A DNA stretch of 64,000 nucleotides from JAOBAU01 sp034667465 (GTDB lineage: Bacteria > Acidobacteriota > Thermoanaerobaculia > Gp7-AA8), in contig JAXDJV010000031.1 in assembly GCA_034667465.1 (NCBI GenBank), forward strand, positions 5,776 through 69,775. The letters run 5' to 3'. Shown one piece after another: positions 1-8,546 of this stretch. The notes under the pieces were generated by a model. That model ran no database searches. It worked only from the letters and a program-made list of their open reading frames with translations, and had not been told where the DNA came from. Numbering within the stretch: the first letter of the stretch is position 1; every line of letters begins with the position of its first letter. The position numbers were made by a program, and so were the translations under genes.

Positions 1-1
1 T

Positions 2-1072
2 GTGACCGCCGTGTTGTACGGCGCGTTCGTGATGCTGGAGTTGCGACGCGGCGACATTTCGAGATTCGTCGTCGCCGGCGATGAGTTTTCTCATCCGGAC
101 GGCGTCACCGTCGAGCACTCCGCCGGCTACGACGGACAGTTCTATCTGCGGCTCGCGCTGCGTCCGATGTCGACCGCGCCGGTCGAGCAGGGAATCCGTT
201 TCGACTATCCGGTCTATCGCGCGCAACGAATCGTCTATCCGCTGATCGTCCACGCGCTCTCATTCGGCTCGACACGCGCAACGCTCTGGCTGCTCGTGCT
301 CTTGAACGTCACCGCCGTCTGCGCGGTGAGCGCTGTCGGAGCGCTGCTCCTCGAGCACTACGGCGTCGCCGGCGTGTACGGAATCGTCATCGCGCTCTTC
401 CCATCGTTTCTGCTGACTGTGCGACGCGATCTCACCGAAGCCGTGGAGCTGGCCTTCGCGCTCGCGGCGATTCTTGCGATGGTGAAGCAACGCTGGCTTC
501 TCACCGCGCTGCTGCTCGCCATCGCGGCGCTCTCGAAAGAACCATCGCTGCTCGTTCCCGGCGCCGCGCTTGCGATGATCGTCATCGATCGCAACGCGCG
601 CCGGCTCTGGCTTCTCATCGCGCCTGCGGTCTACTTCGGCTGGAAGCTCTGGCTCTTCCATCACTTCGATCTTCCGGTCACGCTCTTCAACCGCAGCGTG
701 CTCGGCGTTCCGTTCGCCACCGTTGCGCCGCGCATCGCCGCGCTCGTCCATCCGGCGTCGCGCGGCGAAGCGGTGGTCCTCATCGAGCTGGCTTTGCTTG
801 CGCTCTTCGCGCTGCTCGTCGCGATCGCCTTTCGCAAGTCGCGCGCGGCGATTGAAGTAAAGCTGGCGTGGCTCGGTTACGCGCTGCTCGTCACGACGCT
901 CGGGCCGCTCTTCTGGGACGACGACTGGTCGTTCCTTCGTCCGGCGACGGAGCTCGGTGTGCTCGGTGCGCTGATCGCGCTGACGTCAACGCCGCTCATC
1001 CGCCGCACGGCCACGACTCTGATCGCCGGCTGGTGGCTCTTCCTCGCGTACGACCTGCTCGTCTATCGGTGA
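2..1072 (+). CDS. polytopic membrane protein, probably 5'-truncated by the window edge
   Basis: The visible part is 356 residues with about eight to nine hydrophobic segments. It lacks a convincing start: the GTG at base 2 sits at the window edge, so the gene probably begins upstream. After the first segment come an acidic loop and GYDGQFYLRL, then YPVYRAQRIVYPLI. Such a loop, containing an aspartate in an extracytoplasmic stretch, is typical of GT39/GT-C-like envelope glycosyltransferases and the related membrane proteins of surface glycopolymer formation. A role in transferring a lipid-linked sugar at the outer face of the inner membrane is therefore plausible but unproven. It ends convergently, overlapping the DUF2721 gene on the other strand by 10 nt. 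Confidence 0.7.
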   Translation: MTAVLYGAFVMLELRRGDISRFVVAGDEFSHPDGVTVEHSAGYDGQFYLRLALRPMSTAPVEQGIRFDYPVYRAQRIVYPLIVHALSFGSTRATLWLLVLLNVTAVCAVSAVGALLLEHYGVAGVYGIVIALFPSFLLTVRRDLTEAVELAFALAAILAMVKQRWLLTALLLAIAALSKEPSLLVPGAALAMIVIDRNARRLWLLIAPAVYFGWKLWLFHHFDLPVTLFNRSVLGVPFATVAPRIAALVHPASRGEAVVLIELALLALFALLVAIAFRKSRAAIEVKLAWLGYALLVTTLGPLFWDDDWSFLRPATELGVLGALIALTSTPLIRRTATTLIAGWWLFLAYDLLVYR

Positions 1073-1542
1073 TCGGGACCGATGCGCAGACTCGCGGTCG
1101 CGAAAAAGACTTCGCGCAGGAAGATCATCAGCGCGCCGATCATCGCGATCATCCCGGCGATGAAGAACGCGGCGATGACTTTCGTGATCGTCATGTCGAA
1201 GAGCGCGGCGCCGAACAGCGTCGCGATGACGATGCAAACGAGCAGAGCGCAAGTCGTACCGAGCGCGATGGCGCGGTAGACGAGTCGCGCGCGGCGCTTG
1301 AGGATATCGAGCTCGTCGTGCATCAGTTGCGCATCGCTTCCGGTTGCGTGCAGCAGCCGGTCTTCGAGCAGTCGTGCGCGATCGATGATGCGGCCGAGGC
1401 GGTTCGAAAGGACGCCGAGGATCGAGGAGACGCCGGTGAGGAGAAAGACCGGCGCGATCGCCAGCTCGATCGTGTGCGCGATATCGGCGATGCGTTCGAC
1501 GGGCGGAACTTTAAGCAGCAACAAACTTCCGCCCCGCATCAA
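1063..1542 (-). CDS. DUF2721 family membrane protein
   Basis: A 159-residue protein. A short N-terminal amphipathic part is followed by a hydrophobic segment (about 26-46), a charged central stretch containing RLGRIIDRARLLEDRL, and two C-terminal membrane segments (about 93-115 and 119-143). This layout, with the NRLGRIIDR signature in the middle, is that of DUF2721, a family of small bacterial inner-membrane proteins with no known function. The ATG at 1542 lies inside the end of the phosphohexomutase gene (about 30 nt overlap); TTG codons near 1522 could be used instead and would shorten the overlap. The overlap suggests co-transcription with the mutase. Confidence 0.75.
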   Translation of the reverse strand: MMRGGSLLLLKVPPVERIADIAHTIELAIAPVFLLTGVSSILGVLSNRLGRIIDRARLLEDRLLHATGSDAQLMHDELDILKRRARLVYRAIALGTTCALLVCIVIATLFGAALFDMTITKVIAAFFIAGMIAMIGALMIFLREVFFATASLRIGPDHR

Positions 1543-2911
1543 TAAGGCTCTTCAGCTCCTTCGGGCTGCAGGCCTCGGCATAGAGTCGCGCCACCGGCTC
1601 GGTTCCCGACAGCCGGAACAGCAGCCATGTCGAGTCGTTGAAGATCAGCTTCACGCCATCGACCTTGTTCACTTCGCGAACCTTCAGCCCGCCGACTTCC
1701 GCCGGCGGATTGGCGAGTTTCGCCGCGAGTGAATCCTTGAGTTGCTGCGTCAGCCTCAGATCGACGCGCTTCGAATAGAAGAATCCGAACTCGCGATAGA
1801 CATCATCGATCAGCTCCGTGATCTTCTTTCCGGTGCTCGCCACCATCTCCGCGACGAGCAGACAGGCGAGGACGCCGTCCTTCTCCGGCACGTGCCGATG
1901 CATCGACATGCCGGCGCTCTCTTCGCCGCCGAGCGCGATCTTGTCGGCGAGAATCAGCTCGCCGATGTATTTGAATCCGACCGGCGTTTCGTACAGCGGC
2001 ACGTCGAGCTTCTTCGCGATGGCGTCGATGAGATGTGTCGTCGCGACGGAGCGCGCGAGACCGCCGGGGATGTTGCGATAGCGCTTCAGGTAAAGCGCCA
2101 CGAGCGCGATGATCAGGTTCGGCGAGATGAAGCGATTGCGATCGTCGATGATCCCGAAGCGATCGGCATCGCCGTCGGTGGCGAGTCCGAGATCGAACTT
2201 CTCGGTGAGGACGGTGCGGCGCAGCTCGCCGAGGTTCTTCTCGCTGCATTCGGGGGAGAAACCGCCGAAGTACGGATCGCGGAAGTTGTGAATGATCTTC
2301 AGCTCGACGCCGGCGTCGAGGAGGAAGTAGTCGAGGTAATCGCGTGCGGTGCCGTAGAGCGAATCGATGGCGATGCGCAGGCCGCTTTTGCGGATGGCGT
2401 CGACGTCGATCTTGTTGCGAAGCTCGCTGAGATAGCGATCCTTCGGATCGATCATCTCGATCAGCTCCGGCTTTTCGTAGACGTCGACGCGCTCGTTGGT
2501 CGCCTGCAGCGCGTGGATCTCGTGCTCGATCGCCTGCGTCACTTCAGGAAGCGCCGGCGCGCCGTTCGCGGTCGAGAACTTCAGGCCGTTGTATTCGGGA
2601 GGATTGTGCGACGCCGTGAAGTTGACGCCGCCCATCGCTTTGCGGCGGACGATCTCGAACGAGACGCACGGCGTGGGGACGTCGCGATTGCAGAGATACG
2701 CCTGGATTCCGTTGAAGGCGAAGATCTTCGCCGCTTCGAGCGCGAACTTCTCGGAGAGGAAGCGGGTGTCGTATGCGACGATGACTCCCGAGCCCTTCTG
2801 CCCCGACTTGCGAAGGTAGTTCGCGATGCCCTGGCCGGCGATGCGAACTCTGTCGAAAGTGAAGTCTTCGCCGATGACTCCCCGCCAGCCCGACGTGCCG
2901 AATCTGATCAT
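1511..2911 (-). CDS. phosphohexomutase (phosphoglucomutase/phosphomannomutase family)
   Basis: A 466-residue enzyme of the alpha-D-phosphohexomutase family, which interconverts hexose 1- and 6-phosphates through a phosphoserine, with cytosolic sugar-nucleotide synthesis as the usual use. All signature loops are present: N-terminal RFGTSGWRG, the phosphoserine loop TASHNPPEYNG (around residue 100), the magnesium loop DGDADR (around 245), the sugar-binding loop GGEESAG (around 330), and a C-terminal phosphate-binding RLSGTEP. Length and domain order are normal, so the gene looks intact. Whether glucose, mannose or glucosamine phosphate is preferred cannot be read from the motifs. It is divergent from the REC-EAL gene and its 3' end overlaps the DUF2721 gene. 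Confidence 0.93.
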   Translation of the reverse strand: MIRFGTSGWRGVIGEDFTFDRVRIAGQGIANYLRKSGQKGSGVIVAYDTRFLSEKFALEAAKIFAFNGIQAYLCNRDVPTPCVSFEIVRRKAMGGVNFTASHNPPEYNGLKFSTANGAPALPEVTQAIEHEIHALQATNERVDVYEKPELIEMIDPKDRYLSELRNKIDVDAIRKSGLRIAIDSLYGTARDYLDYFLLDAGVELKIIHNFRDPYFGGFSPECSEKNLGELRRTVLTEKFDLGLATDGDADRFGIIDDRNRFISPNLIIALVALYLKRYRNIPGGLARSVATTHLIDAIAKKLDVPLYETPVGFKYIGELILADKIALGGEESAGMSMHRHVPEKDGVLACLLVAEMVASTGKKITELIDDVYREFGFFYSKRVDLRLTQQLKDSLAAKLANPPAEVGGLKVREVNKVDGVKLIFNDSTWLLFRLSGTEPVARLYAEACSPKELKSLIDAGRKFVAA

Positions 2912-3078
2912 TGATTAGTTCCCCGCCGAAATACAGGCAGGGAGCCGGAACCTTAGCACAAGCAGCCTCACCGCAGATCGTTCGCCCATCGGGAGAAGAT
3001 GCGGACGCGGTCGTTAAACTCCTGATTCGACGCGCCGCCGCCGGCTGGCCTGTTTTCGGCAATAATCCGCGGCAAGCC

Positions 3079-4788
3079 ATGACAGACCGTCCGGTCCTGC
3101 TGATTGCAGACGACAACGAAGATGTAGTTGAGCTTCTCAGGGTTTACCTCAAACCGCTCGACTGCGAATTTCTGATCGCCAAGGACGGCGAGGAAGCGCT
3201 GACCGTGGCGCAGGCGCGGCTTCCCGACGTCGTGCTGCTCGACGTCATGATGCCGAAGCGGAGCGGGTGGGAAGTCTGCCAGGCGCTGAAAGGCGTCCAG
3301 CGCACCTCGCGTATTCGCGTCGTCCTCGTCACCGGCCGCGGCGAAGTCAAAGATCGCCTGACCGGATTGCAGGTCGGCGCCGACGACTATCTCGTCAAAC
3401 CGTTCAATCGCGATGAAGTGCTCAAGCGCATCACCGCGCTGATCGAAAGCCGCCGCAAGGACACAGATGTAGTCATCCCCGCCGGCACGCGCGGCGCGAT
3501 CGAAGAGCTGCTCTTCAACCGCGCCACAGGATTGCCGACGGTCCCGATGCTCCTCGATCGCCTGAAAGAGATGCTGATTGAGAAGGGCGAGATGGGCGTT
3601 GTCTTCGTCGACATCGAGCAATTCGAATCGATCGAAGCCGAGTACGGCTGGGCGTTCTTCGATGAGTTCCTTCGCCGTGTCGGCGAGATCCTGAGCGCCG
3701 AGGCGCGCGAACGATTCCCGCGCGCGGTCGTCGCGTCGAATCTCGTCGGCGGTTCGAGCTTCTACATTTTCTTCGATACGCGCGGACAGGACGCGACGCA
3801 GGAGACGGCGTTCGACTCGCTGTCCAACGACATGCGTCTGCGCCTGATCGACTGCATGCGCGAACGTTTTCCGGCCATGCAGCAGGGACAGATCGGATTT
3901 TTCGTCGGCGCATCGCGCGTCGATTACCGGCCGCAAATCCGACTCGAGCGGCAGGTCTACTCCGGTATGCAGTCGGCGGCGGATGCCGTTCGCGACGCCG
4001 AGCAGCAGCGGAAGAAACAGCTGACGCGCGAGCTGCGCGACATCATTAGGCGCAAGCGCGTCACGGTGCTGTTCCAGCCGATCGTTCGTGCGCGCGAAGA
4101 AACCGTCTTCGGCTACGAGATCCTGACGCGCGGTCCCGCGAACTCGTCGTTCCGCAACTCCGATATGCTTTTCTCATTCGCGCGCGAAGCGAAGCTGGCG
4201 TGGGCGCTCGAAGCGATCGCGCTCGAAGCGGCGCTGCGTCGTCTGCGCGACGTCGATCTCGGAGATCGCAAGTTCCTGCTCAACCTCGAAGCGGAGATGT
4301 TCGAGTCGACGGAGCTGCGCGTTCACGAAGTGACGTCGTTCTTCGCCGAGCATCGCGGGAACTTCGTCTTCGAGCTGACCGAGCGCGCCGCCATCGAGGA
4401 CTACGCGGTTTTCCGCCAGCTGCTCGATGAGTTCCGCGAGAAGGGAATCGAGGTTGCGATCGATGACGCCGGCTCCGGTTACGCATCGCTTGAAGCGATC
4501 GCGGCGCTGTCGCCCGATTACCTGAAGATCACGAAGGGGCTCGTGTCGACGCTGGCGTCGGAGCCGATCAAGCAGGATCTCGTGAAGATGCTCGTCGAGC
4601 TGGCGACGAAGATCGGCGCGAAGACGATCGCCGAGGGGATCGAGACGGCGGAAGAGTACGAAGCGTGCCGCGAGCTCGGCATCGATCTGATTCAGGGCTA
4701 TTACCTCGCGCATCCGCAGGAACAGCTCCGCATTGGTGACGACGAGGTCGCGCAGTCGCTCGCGGCGATCGCCGGCGCGAAGGCGTGA
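3079..4788 (+). CDS. response regulator with degenerate GGDEF and EAL (c-di-GMP phosphodiesterase) domains
   Basis: 569 residues from the ATG at 3079, which begins directly with the receiver domain; the same frame stays open upstream to 2911 but that part looks non-coding. Receiver (1-120): acidic pair D11/D12, phospho-acceptor D55 and K107 are all present. A middle domain (about 130-300) has a GGDEF fold in which the signature reads GGSSF, so cyclase activity is unlikely. The EAL domain (about 325-555) keeps YEIL, an Asn in LLNLE, ELTER, IDDAGSG, the Lys in LKITK, AEGIE and IQGYY, so phosphodiesterase activity is plausible. No membrane segment. The stop shares a base with the rnz start (TGATG), implying translational coupling. 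No kinase lies adjacent. Confidence 0.9.
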   Translation: MTDRPVLLIADDNEDVVELLRVYLKPLDCEFLIAKDGEEALTVAQARLPDVVLLDVMMPKRSGWEVCQALKGVQRTSRIRVVLVTGRGEVKDRLTGLQVGADDYLVKPFNRDEVLKRITALIESRRKDTDVVIPAGTRGAIEELLFNRATGLPTVPMLLDRLKEMLIEKGEMGVVFVDIEQFESIEAEYGWAFFDEFLRRVGEILSAEARERFPRAVVASNLVGGSSFYIFFDTRGQDATQETAFDSLSNDMRLRLIDCMRERFPAMQQGQIGFFVGASRVDYRPQIRLERQVYSGMQSAADAVRDAEQQRKKQLTRELRDIIRRKRVTVLFQPIVRAREETVFGYEILTRGPANSSFRNSDMLFSFAREAKLAWALEAIALEAALRRLRDVDLGDRKFLLNLEAEMFESTELRVHEVTSFFAEHRGNFVFELTERAAIEDYAVFRQLLDEFREKGIEVAIDDAGSGYASLEAIAALSPDYLKITKGLVSTLASEPIKQDLVKMLVELATKIGAKTIAEGIETAEEYEACRELGIDLIQGYYLAHPQEQLRIGDDEVAQSLAAIAGAKA

Positions 4789-5687
4789 TGGACGACATCC
4801 GCGTCACATTCCTCGGCACTTCCTCAGCTTCACCGACACTCGCGCGCAACGTCGCCTCGCTCGCCGTCACGCTCGACGGTCGCGTGCTGTTGTTCGATTG
4901 TGGAGAAGGAACGCAGCAGCAACTTCTCCGATCGACGGTGCGCAGCGGCTCGATCGACGCGATCTTCATCACGCATCTGCACGGCGATCATTTTTTCGGT
5001 CTGCCCGGTTTGCTGGCGACGCTCGGACTCAACGCGCGCAGCGCGCCGCTGACGATCTACGGTCCGCCCGGTCTCGCGCCGTTTCTCGACGCCGTCCCAT
5101 ATCTCGGCAATCCCTACGAGATCTCCGTCGCCGTCGTCGGGGAAGGGGAGGTGATGCGCGGCGAAGGCTTCAAAGTGATTGCCGCGCCGCTCGACCATCG
5201 CATCGAGTGCTTCGGTTTCTGTGTCGTGGAAGATGATCGCCGGGGCACGTTCGACGTCGACCGCGCGCTCTCTCTTGGCGTGCCTGAGGGACCGCAATTC
5301 GCGCAGCTCCACCGCGGCGATGACGTCGTGCTCGATGACGGACGCGTCGTGCGCAGCGCGGATGTTGTCGGCGCAACGCGTCGCGGACGGCGCATCGCGT
5401 ACTGCACGGATACGCGTCCATGCGCGAACGCGATCTCGCTCGCGCGTGATGCCGAGCTGCTGATTCATGAGTCGACGTATGCGGCGGACATGGCGGCCGA
5501 AGCGCACGAGCGCGGCCACGCGACGACCGTCGAAGCCGCGCACGTTGCCGCGGAAGCGAAGTGTGAGCGGTTGCTGCTGACGCACTTCAGCTCGCGATAT
5601 GTCGACGTTGCGCCGCTGGTCGACGAAGCGCGCGCAATCTTTCCGGCCACGGACGCCGCGGCCGACTTCATGACCGTGCGAGTCTGA
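4788..5687 (+). CDS. rnz: ribonuclease Z-type metallo-beta-lactamase-fold nuclease
   Basis: 299 residues from the ATG at 4788 (a GTG lies one codon upstream). RNase Z trims the 3' trailer of tRNA precursors using two zinc ions. Visible motifs: N-terminal VTFLGTSSASPT, the zinc motif HLHGDH (around residue 64-69), a conserved ALDHR-like stretch reading PLDHRIECFGF, YCTDTRP with the Asp ligand, HESTY, and a C-terminal LTHFSSRY carrying the last His ligand. Length is normal for a bacterial short-form RNase Z (about 300). It overlaps the preceding regulator gene by one base and is followed after only about 100 nt by a tRNA gene, which is a natural substrate class. Confidence 0.92.
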   Translation: MDDIRVTFLGTSSASPTLARNVASLAVTLDGRVLLFDCGEGTQQQLLRSTVRSGSIDAIFITHLHGDHFFGLPGLLATLGLNARSAPLTIYGPPGLAPFLDAVPYLGNPYEISVAVVGEGEVMRGEGFKVIAAPLDHRIECFGFCVVEDDRRGTFDVDRALSLGVPEGPQFAQLHRGDDVVLDDGRVVRSADVVGATRRGRRIAYCTDTRPCANAISLARDAELLIHESTYAADMAAEAHERGHATTVEAAHVAAEAKCERLLLTHFSSRYVDVAPLVDEARAIFPATDAAADFMTVRV

Positions 5688-5690
5688 CCT

Positions 5691-5718
5691 TTGACACCGC
5701 GCACGAACCCCGTATAAT
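5691..5718 (+). promoter_or_regulatory. sigma-70 promoter of the tRNA-Ala gene
   Basis: A perfect -35 box TTGACA at 5691-5696 and a perfect -10 box TATAAT at 5713-5718 are separated by 16 nt. It begins three bases after the rnz stop codon. Transcription would start near 5725, about 60 nt before the tRNA. This is the clearest promoter in the window. Confidence 0.9.
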
Positions 5719-5779
5719 CCGCCCCCGCTGCGCCGGAATGAACGTTCCGGAGGTGCGGTTAGCAGCGAATACCTTCCAC

Positions 5780-5870
5780 CGGAAAGTGGGGCTGTAGCTC
5801 AGTTGGGAGAGCGCCTGAATCGCACTCAGGAGGTCATCGGTTCGATCCCGTTCAGCTCCACCACTTTCCG
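5780..5870 (+). repeat. 10-nt inverted repeat bracketing the tRNA gene
   Basis: CGGAAAGTGG at 5780-5789 and its exact reverse complement CCACTTTCCG at 5861-5870 flank the tRNA. The inner bases overlap the first two tRNA nucleotides and the encoded CCA, so the precursor could form a long helix continuous with the acceptor arm. It may be a processing structure; no T-run follows, so it is not a typical Rho-independent terminator. Confidence 0.7.
5788..5863 (+). tRNA. tRNA-Ala with anticodon CGC
   Basis: A complete cloverleaf can be drawn. The acceptor stem GGGGCTG (5788-5794) pairs with CAGCTCC (5853-5859), with one G-U pair. The D arm is GCTC...GAGC, the anticodon stem CCTGA/TCAGG encloses the loop ATCGCAC with anticodon CGC, and the T loop TTCGATC sits on a stem with one T-T mismatch. 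The discriminator A is at 5860 and the 3' CCA is encoded (5861-5863). It decodes GCG, a common alanine codon in this GC-rich DNA. Confidence 0.93.
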
Positions 5871-5957
5871 CTTCTTCTCGCCGCGTCCTGTAAACGATCG
5901 TTGACGTCCCGCGTCAACGCGCAACCTGTGGCGGAGCTCGTTCGTAGAAGCGGCATC

Positions 5958-6476
5958 ATGAAAGCAATCGCGACCTGCGCACTCGCTCTATTCCTCGCCA
6001 TCACCCTTACTGCCGCCGCGCCGAAAGTCGTCGATTACAGCGGAAAGTGGACGCTCGATAAGCCCGCCAGCAAAAGTCTGCCGCATATGTTCGACAAGGT
6101 TTCCGCGCACAGGATCGACGTCGCACAGACGTCGACCAGATTCACCGTTGCCATCGACATCACCCGCAGCGAAGGGGAGCCGATAAGGCAGACGCTCGAC
6201 TTCGACCTGACCGGCAAAGCGACGCAGACCGAGACGACGGTGCACACGCCGGACGGTGACCGCAAATTGCCGATGACGCTGAAGAGCACCGTGCGCGAAG
6301 ACGGTCGTGTCGAAGTCACTGAAGAGCGCGAGATGCGTGGGCCCGAGGGCGCGGTGACTGCGACGACGTACGAACTGTGGGACATCAGCGCCGATGGCAA
6401 ACCGCTGACGATTCATCGCAAGGATCAGATGTCTCGCGGGACGTTCGAATACGACATGGTGTTCACCCGCAGCTGA
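5958..6476 (+). CDS. secreted protein of unknown function, 172 aa
   Basis: Begins at the ATG at 5958, giving MKAIATCALALFLAITLTAAA, a standard signal peptide with cleavage likely near residue 20. The mature part opens with VDYSGKWTLDKPASKS, a SGxWxLDxxxS start common in small exported lipocalin-like or beta-rich proteins, and then consists of alternating charged and hydrophobic strands to a terminal DMVFTRS. No catalytic motif or cysteines in the mature part. It is monocistronic between the tRNA and the Q-rich gene. A small periplasmic beta-barrel is plausible but is only an inference. Confidence 0.75.
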   Translation: MKAIATCALALFLAITLTAAAPKVVDYSGKWTLDKPASKSLPHMFDKVSAHRIDVAQTSTRFTVAIDITRSEGEPIRQTLDFDLTGKATQTETTVHTPDGDRKLPMTLKSTVREDGRVEVTEEREMRGPEGAVTATTYELWDISADGKPLTIHRKDQMSRGTFEYDMVFTRS

Positions 6477-6520
6477 ACCCGCCACGACCCTCGGCTCGCT
6501 TCTTGCGGCGTTAGTGCCGC

Positions 6521-7483
6521 ATGAAGACGATGAGAACGTGGCTGCGGGTGTTGGTTTTGATCGTGAGCGGCAGTCTGCTTGCTCCCGTTGATGGCTTCGC
6601 AAAGAACGACAAGGAAAAGAAGGACAAGCCACAGCAGGCTCAGGAGGGGAAGAAGGTTCCTCCGGGACAGGCAAAGAAACAGGGTAACGAACACGAACAA
6701 CAACAGCAGGCCGCGGAAAACCAGCGCGCTTTCGAACAGCAACAACAGGCTCAGCAGCATGCGGCGAAAACCGCGCAAAAGGAGCAGGCCAAGAATCAGA
6801 AAGCTGTAACGCATCAGGTGCAGCGTCAGGAGAAAACGCAACAGCATGCGGCGGTCGCGGCTGCGAAACAGCAGCAGCGCCTGTCGCAGCAGCGGCAACA
6901 GCAGCTGATCGCCGAGCAGCGTCAGCGCTCGGCTCAATATGCAACGCAGCTGAATCGGCAGACGCAGCTCGCGCAGCAGCGGGCGGCGGCGCTTCAGCAG
7001 CAGCGCCGCATGAATCACTACGCATTTCAGCAGCAGTACCTGCAGCGCCTCCAGCAACAGCAGCTCGCGGTGCGCAACGCGGCGGCGGTGAACTACAACA
7101 ACGATCCGTATTTCTACACGGCGCCGACGTATCGATATCGACGCGCCGGCACTTACTATCAGGTGAATCAATACGCCGCCGACGAGCTTCGCCGGGCTGT
7201 CAATCTCGGATACGAGGAAGGTTTTCGAGCGGGGCGCGCCGATCGGGCAGATGGCTGGCGCTACGACTATCGAAACTCGTACGCGTACCAGGATGCGAAT
7301 TACGGCTATGACGGCCGTTACGTCGGTCAGGCGGACTACAACTATTACTTCCGCCAGGGGCTGAGCAAGGGCTATGACGACGGATACAACTCGCGGTCAC
7401 AGTATGGAACGCAGGCAGCCGGCAATATCTCGATCCTGACCGCCGTGCTGCAGCAGATCCTGAATTTACTGCCGCTGCGATAG
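6521..7483 (+). CDS. secreted glutamine-rich coiled-coil protein
   Basis: 320 residues. A signal peptide (about 1-27, MKTMRTWLRVLVLIVSGSLL...) is followed by a highly charged KNDKEKKDK stretch. Next comes a long region (about 55-185) dominated by Gln, Ala and Arg with many QQQ runs, which should form an extended coiled coil. The C-terminal part (about 195-300) is rich in Tyr, Asp, Arg and Gly, with the pairs GYEEGFRAGRADR and GYDDGYNSRSQYG that look like a small repeated GY.xG.xAG module. No known enzyme motif. A second ATG at codon 4 could also be the start. Its stop abuts the stop of the convergent ferritin-fold gene with no gap. Confidence 0.8.
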   Translation: MKTMRTWLRVLVLIVSGSLLAPVDGFAKNDKEKKDKPQQAQEGKKVPPGQAKKQGNEHEQQQQAAENQRAFEQQQQAQQHAAKTAQKEQAKNQKAVTHQVQRQEKTQQHAAVAAAKQQQRLSQQRQQQLIAEQRQRSAQYATQLNRQTQLAQQRAAALQQQRRMNHYAFQQQYLQRLQQQQLAVRNAAAVNYNNDPYFYTAPTYRYRRAGTYYQVNQYAADELRRAVNLGYEEGFRAGRADRADGWRYDYRNSYAYQDANYGYDGRYVGQADYNYYFRQGLSKGYDDGYNSRSQYGTQAAGNISILTAVLQQILNLLPLR

Positions 7484-8536
7484 CTACTCCGGCTCGATCA
7501 ACCACTCGAACGTCGGACAGCCATTCCGTCCCGCTGCGTCGCCTTTGATCGGTGTCGACATCATGCCGATTGCGACGGACGTCAATCCGTGCATGCCGTT
7601 CATGATGGCGGTGTAGAGCGTTTTCGGCGTACCGGAAAGCGCCTGTTCGAGCTGGCGGAGCATCATCGTGTAACGCGCGTTGAAGGCGTTGTTGAGCTTC
7701 GCGAGGTCGGGATCGTTTGCGTAGTCGGCTGACGTCGGATTGATTTTGATTGGATAGACGGCGGTGTAATCGACCGGCAGCGGTGCTCCGGTCGGCGGCG
7801 TGGCAGGGTCGTCGTCGACGGTGTAATGGCGTCCGTAGAAGACTTCGCTGAAGCGATAGTAGTGACCCATTTTCAGCGGAGCGGCGGGATTGAACGCTTT
7901 CGTGCCGCGGACGGCCGGCCAGGCGCCTTCGCCCTGCGTAATGACGATGTCGAGTGCCGCTTTGGCGCTGGCGAGATCGTTTACCGGGATGATGCCGCCG
8001 CCGCTCGACCAGTAGTAATCGTCATGCAGCTGCCATGCGGGATCGCCGGTAAAGAGTGCGCCGGGATTTTCGGCGTCGAGCTCTCCGAGGAGTGTGATGA
8101 TCGACGCGTAGAACTCGCCGATGGTCAGCTCCGGGATATCGATCTCTTTCTCCCGGAGCGCTCGTGCGCGCGGCGTTTCCTGCGGCTCCTCGATCTCCAT
8201 GAAGATGGCGACGTTGTCTTTGGAAAACGGCGCGAGGTTGACGTCGAACTGCCGGTCGGCAAATTCGTGACCTTCGAACGTCATTTTCAGGGGATAAGAC
8301 GGGATGTTGTTCGGGCCGATGCGGACGGAACCGCCGACCGCATTCGTCACATTTGCAACAAGCGCGAGATGCAGCATCTCCTCGATCATGACGCTGCGGA
8401 TCAGATCGGCCGCTTCGCGATTGGCGCTCAGTTTCATACTGAGAATCGCGACCATGTACGGCGGAATCGTGGAGAGCTCGAGCTCGACCGCGGTCGCGAG
8501 CCGGGACAGCAGCATTGCTTTTTTATCGTCGGCCAT
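7484..8536 (-). CDS. ferritin-like iminophenyl-pyruvate dimer synthase-type (VioB-like) protein
   Basis: 350 residues from the ATG at 8536, which has GAGGAG a few bases upstream; the longer frame from 8563 would overlap the preceding gene. The start ALATAVELELSTIPPYMVAIL, then EEMLHLALVANVTNAVGG, then PLKMTFEGH, match the ferritin-like domain found in VioB/RebD chromopyrrolate-type imine dimer synthases and in many stand-alone proteins. Glu and His residues in ELELSTIPPY and EEMLHL are the expected metal ligands. The usual VioB is about 1000 residues, so this is the stand-alone form. It is the last gene of the six-gene GMC operon, and oxidation of an amine or a sugar-derived substrate is conceivable. 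The substrate is unknown. Confidence 0.78.
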   Translation of the reverse strand: MADDKKAMLLSRLATAVELELSTIPPYMVAILSMKLSANREAADLIRSVMIEEMLHLALVANVTNAVGGSVRIGPNNIPSYPLKMTFEGHEFADRQFDVNLAPFSKDNVAIFMEIEEPQETPRARALREKEIDIPELTIGEFYASIITLLGELDAENPGALFTGDPAWQLHDDYYWSSGGGIIPVNDLASAKAALDIVITQGEGAWPAVRGTKAFNPAAPLKMGHYYRFSEVFYGRHYTVDDDPATPPTGAPLPVDYTAVYPIKINPTSADYANDPDLAKLNNAFNARYTMMLRQLEQALSGTPKTLYTAIMNGMHGLTSVAIGMMSTPIKGDAAGRNGCPTFEWLIEPE

Positions 8537-8546
8537 TGGCTGCTCC

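Noticed and set aside
1742..2914. Long open frame antisense to the phosphohexomutase gene
   Set aside because: The opposite strand holds an intact enzyme with all its motifs. The antisense product is Arg/Glu/Asp-rich with no motif, a usual effect of GC-rich third positions.
6690..7080. Glutamine-codon runs considered as an assembly artefact
   Set aside because: The runs are made of mixed codons and irregular lengths in an intact frame with signal peptide and normal stop.
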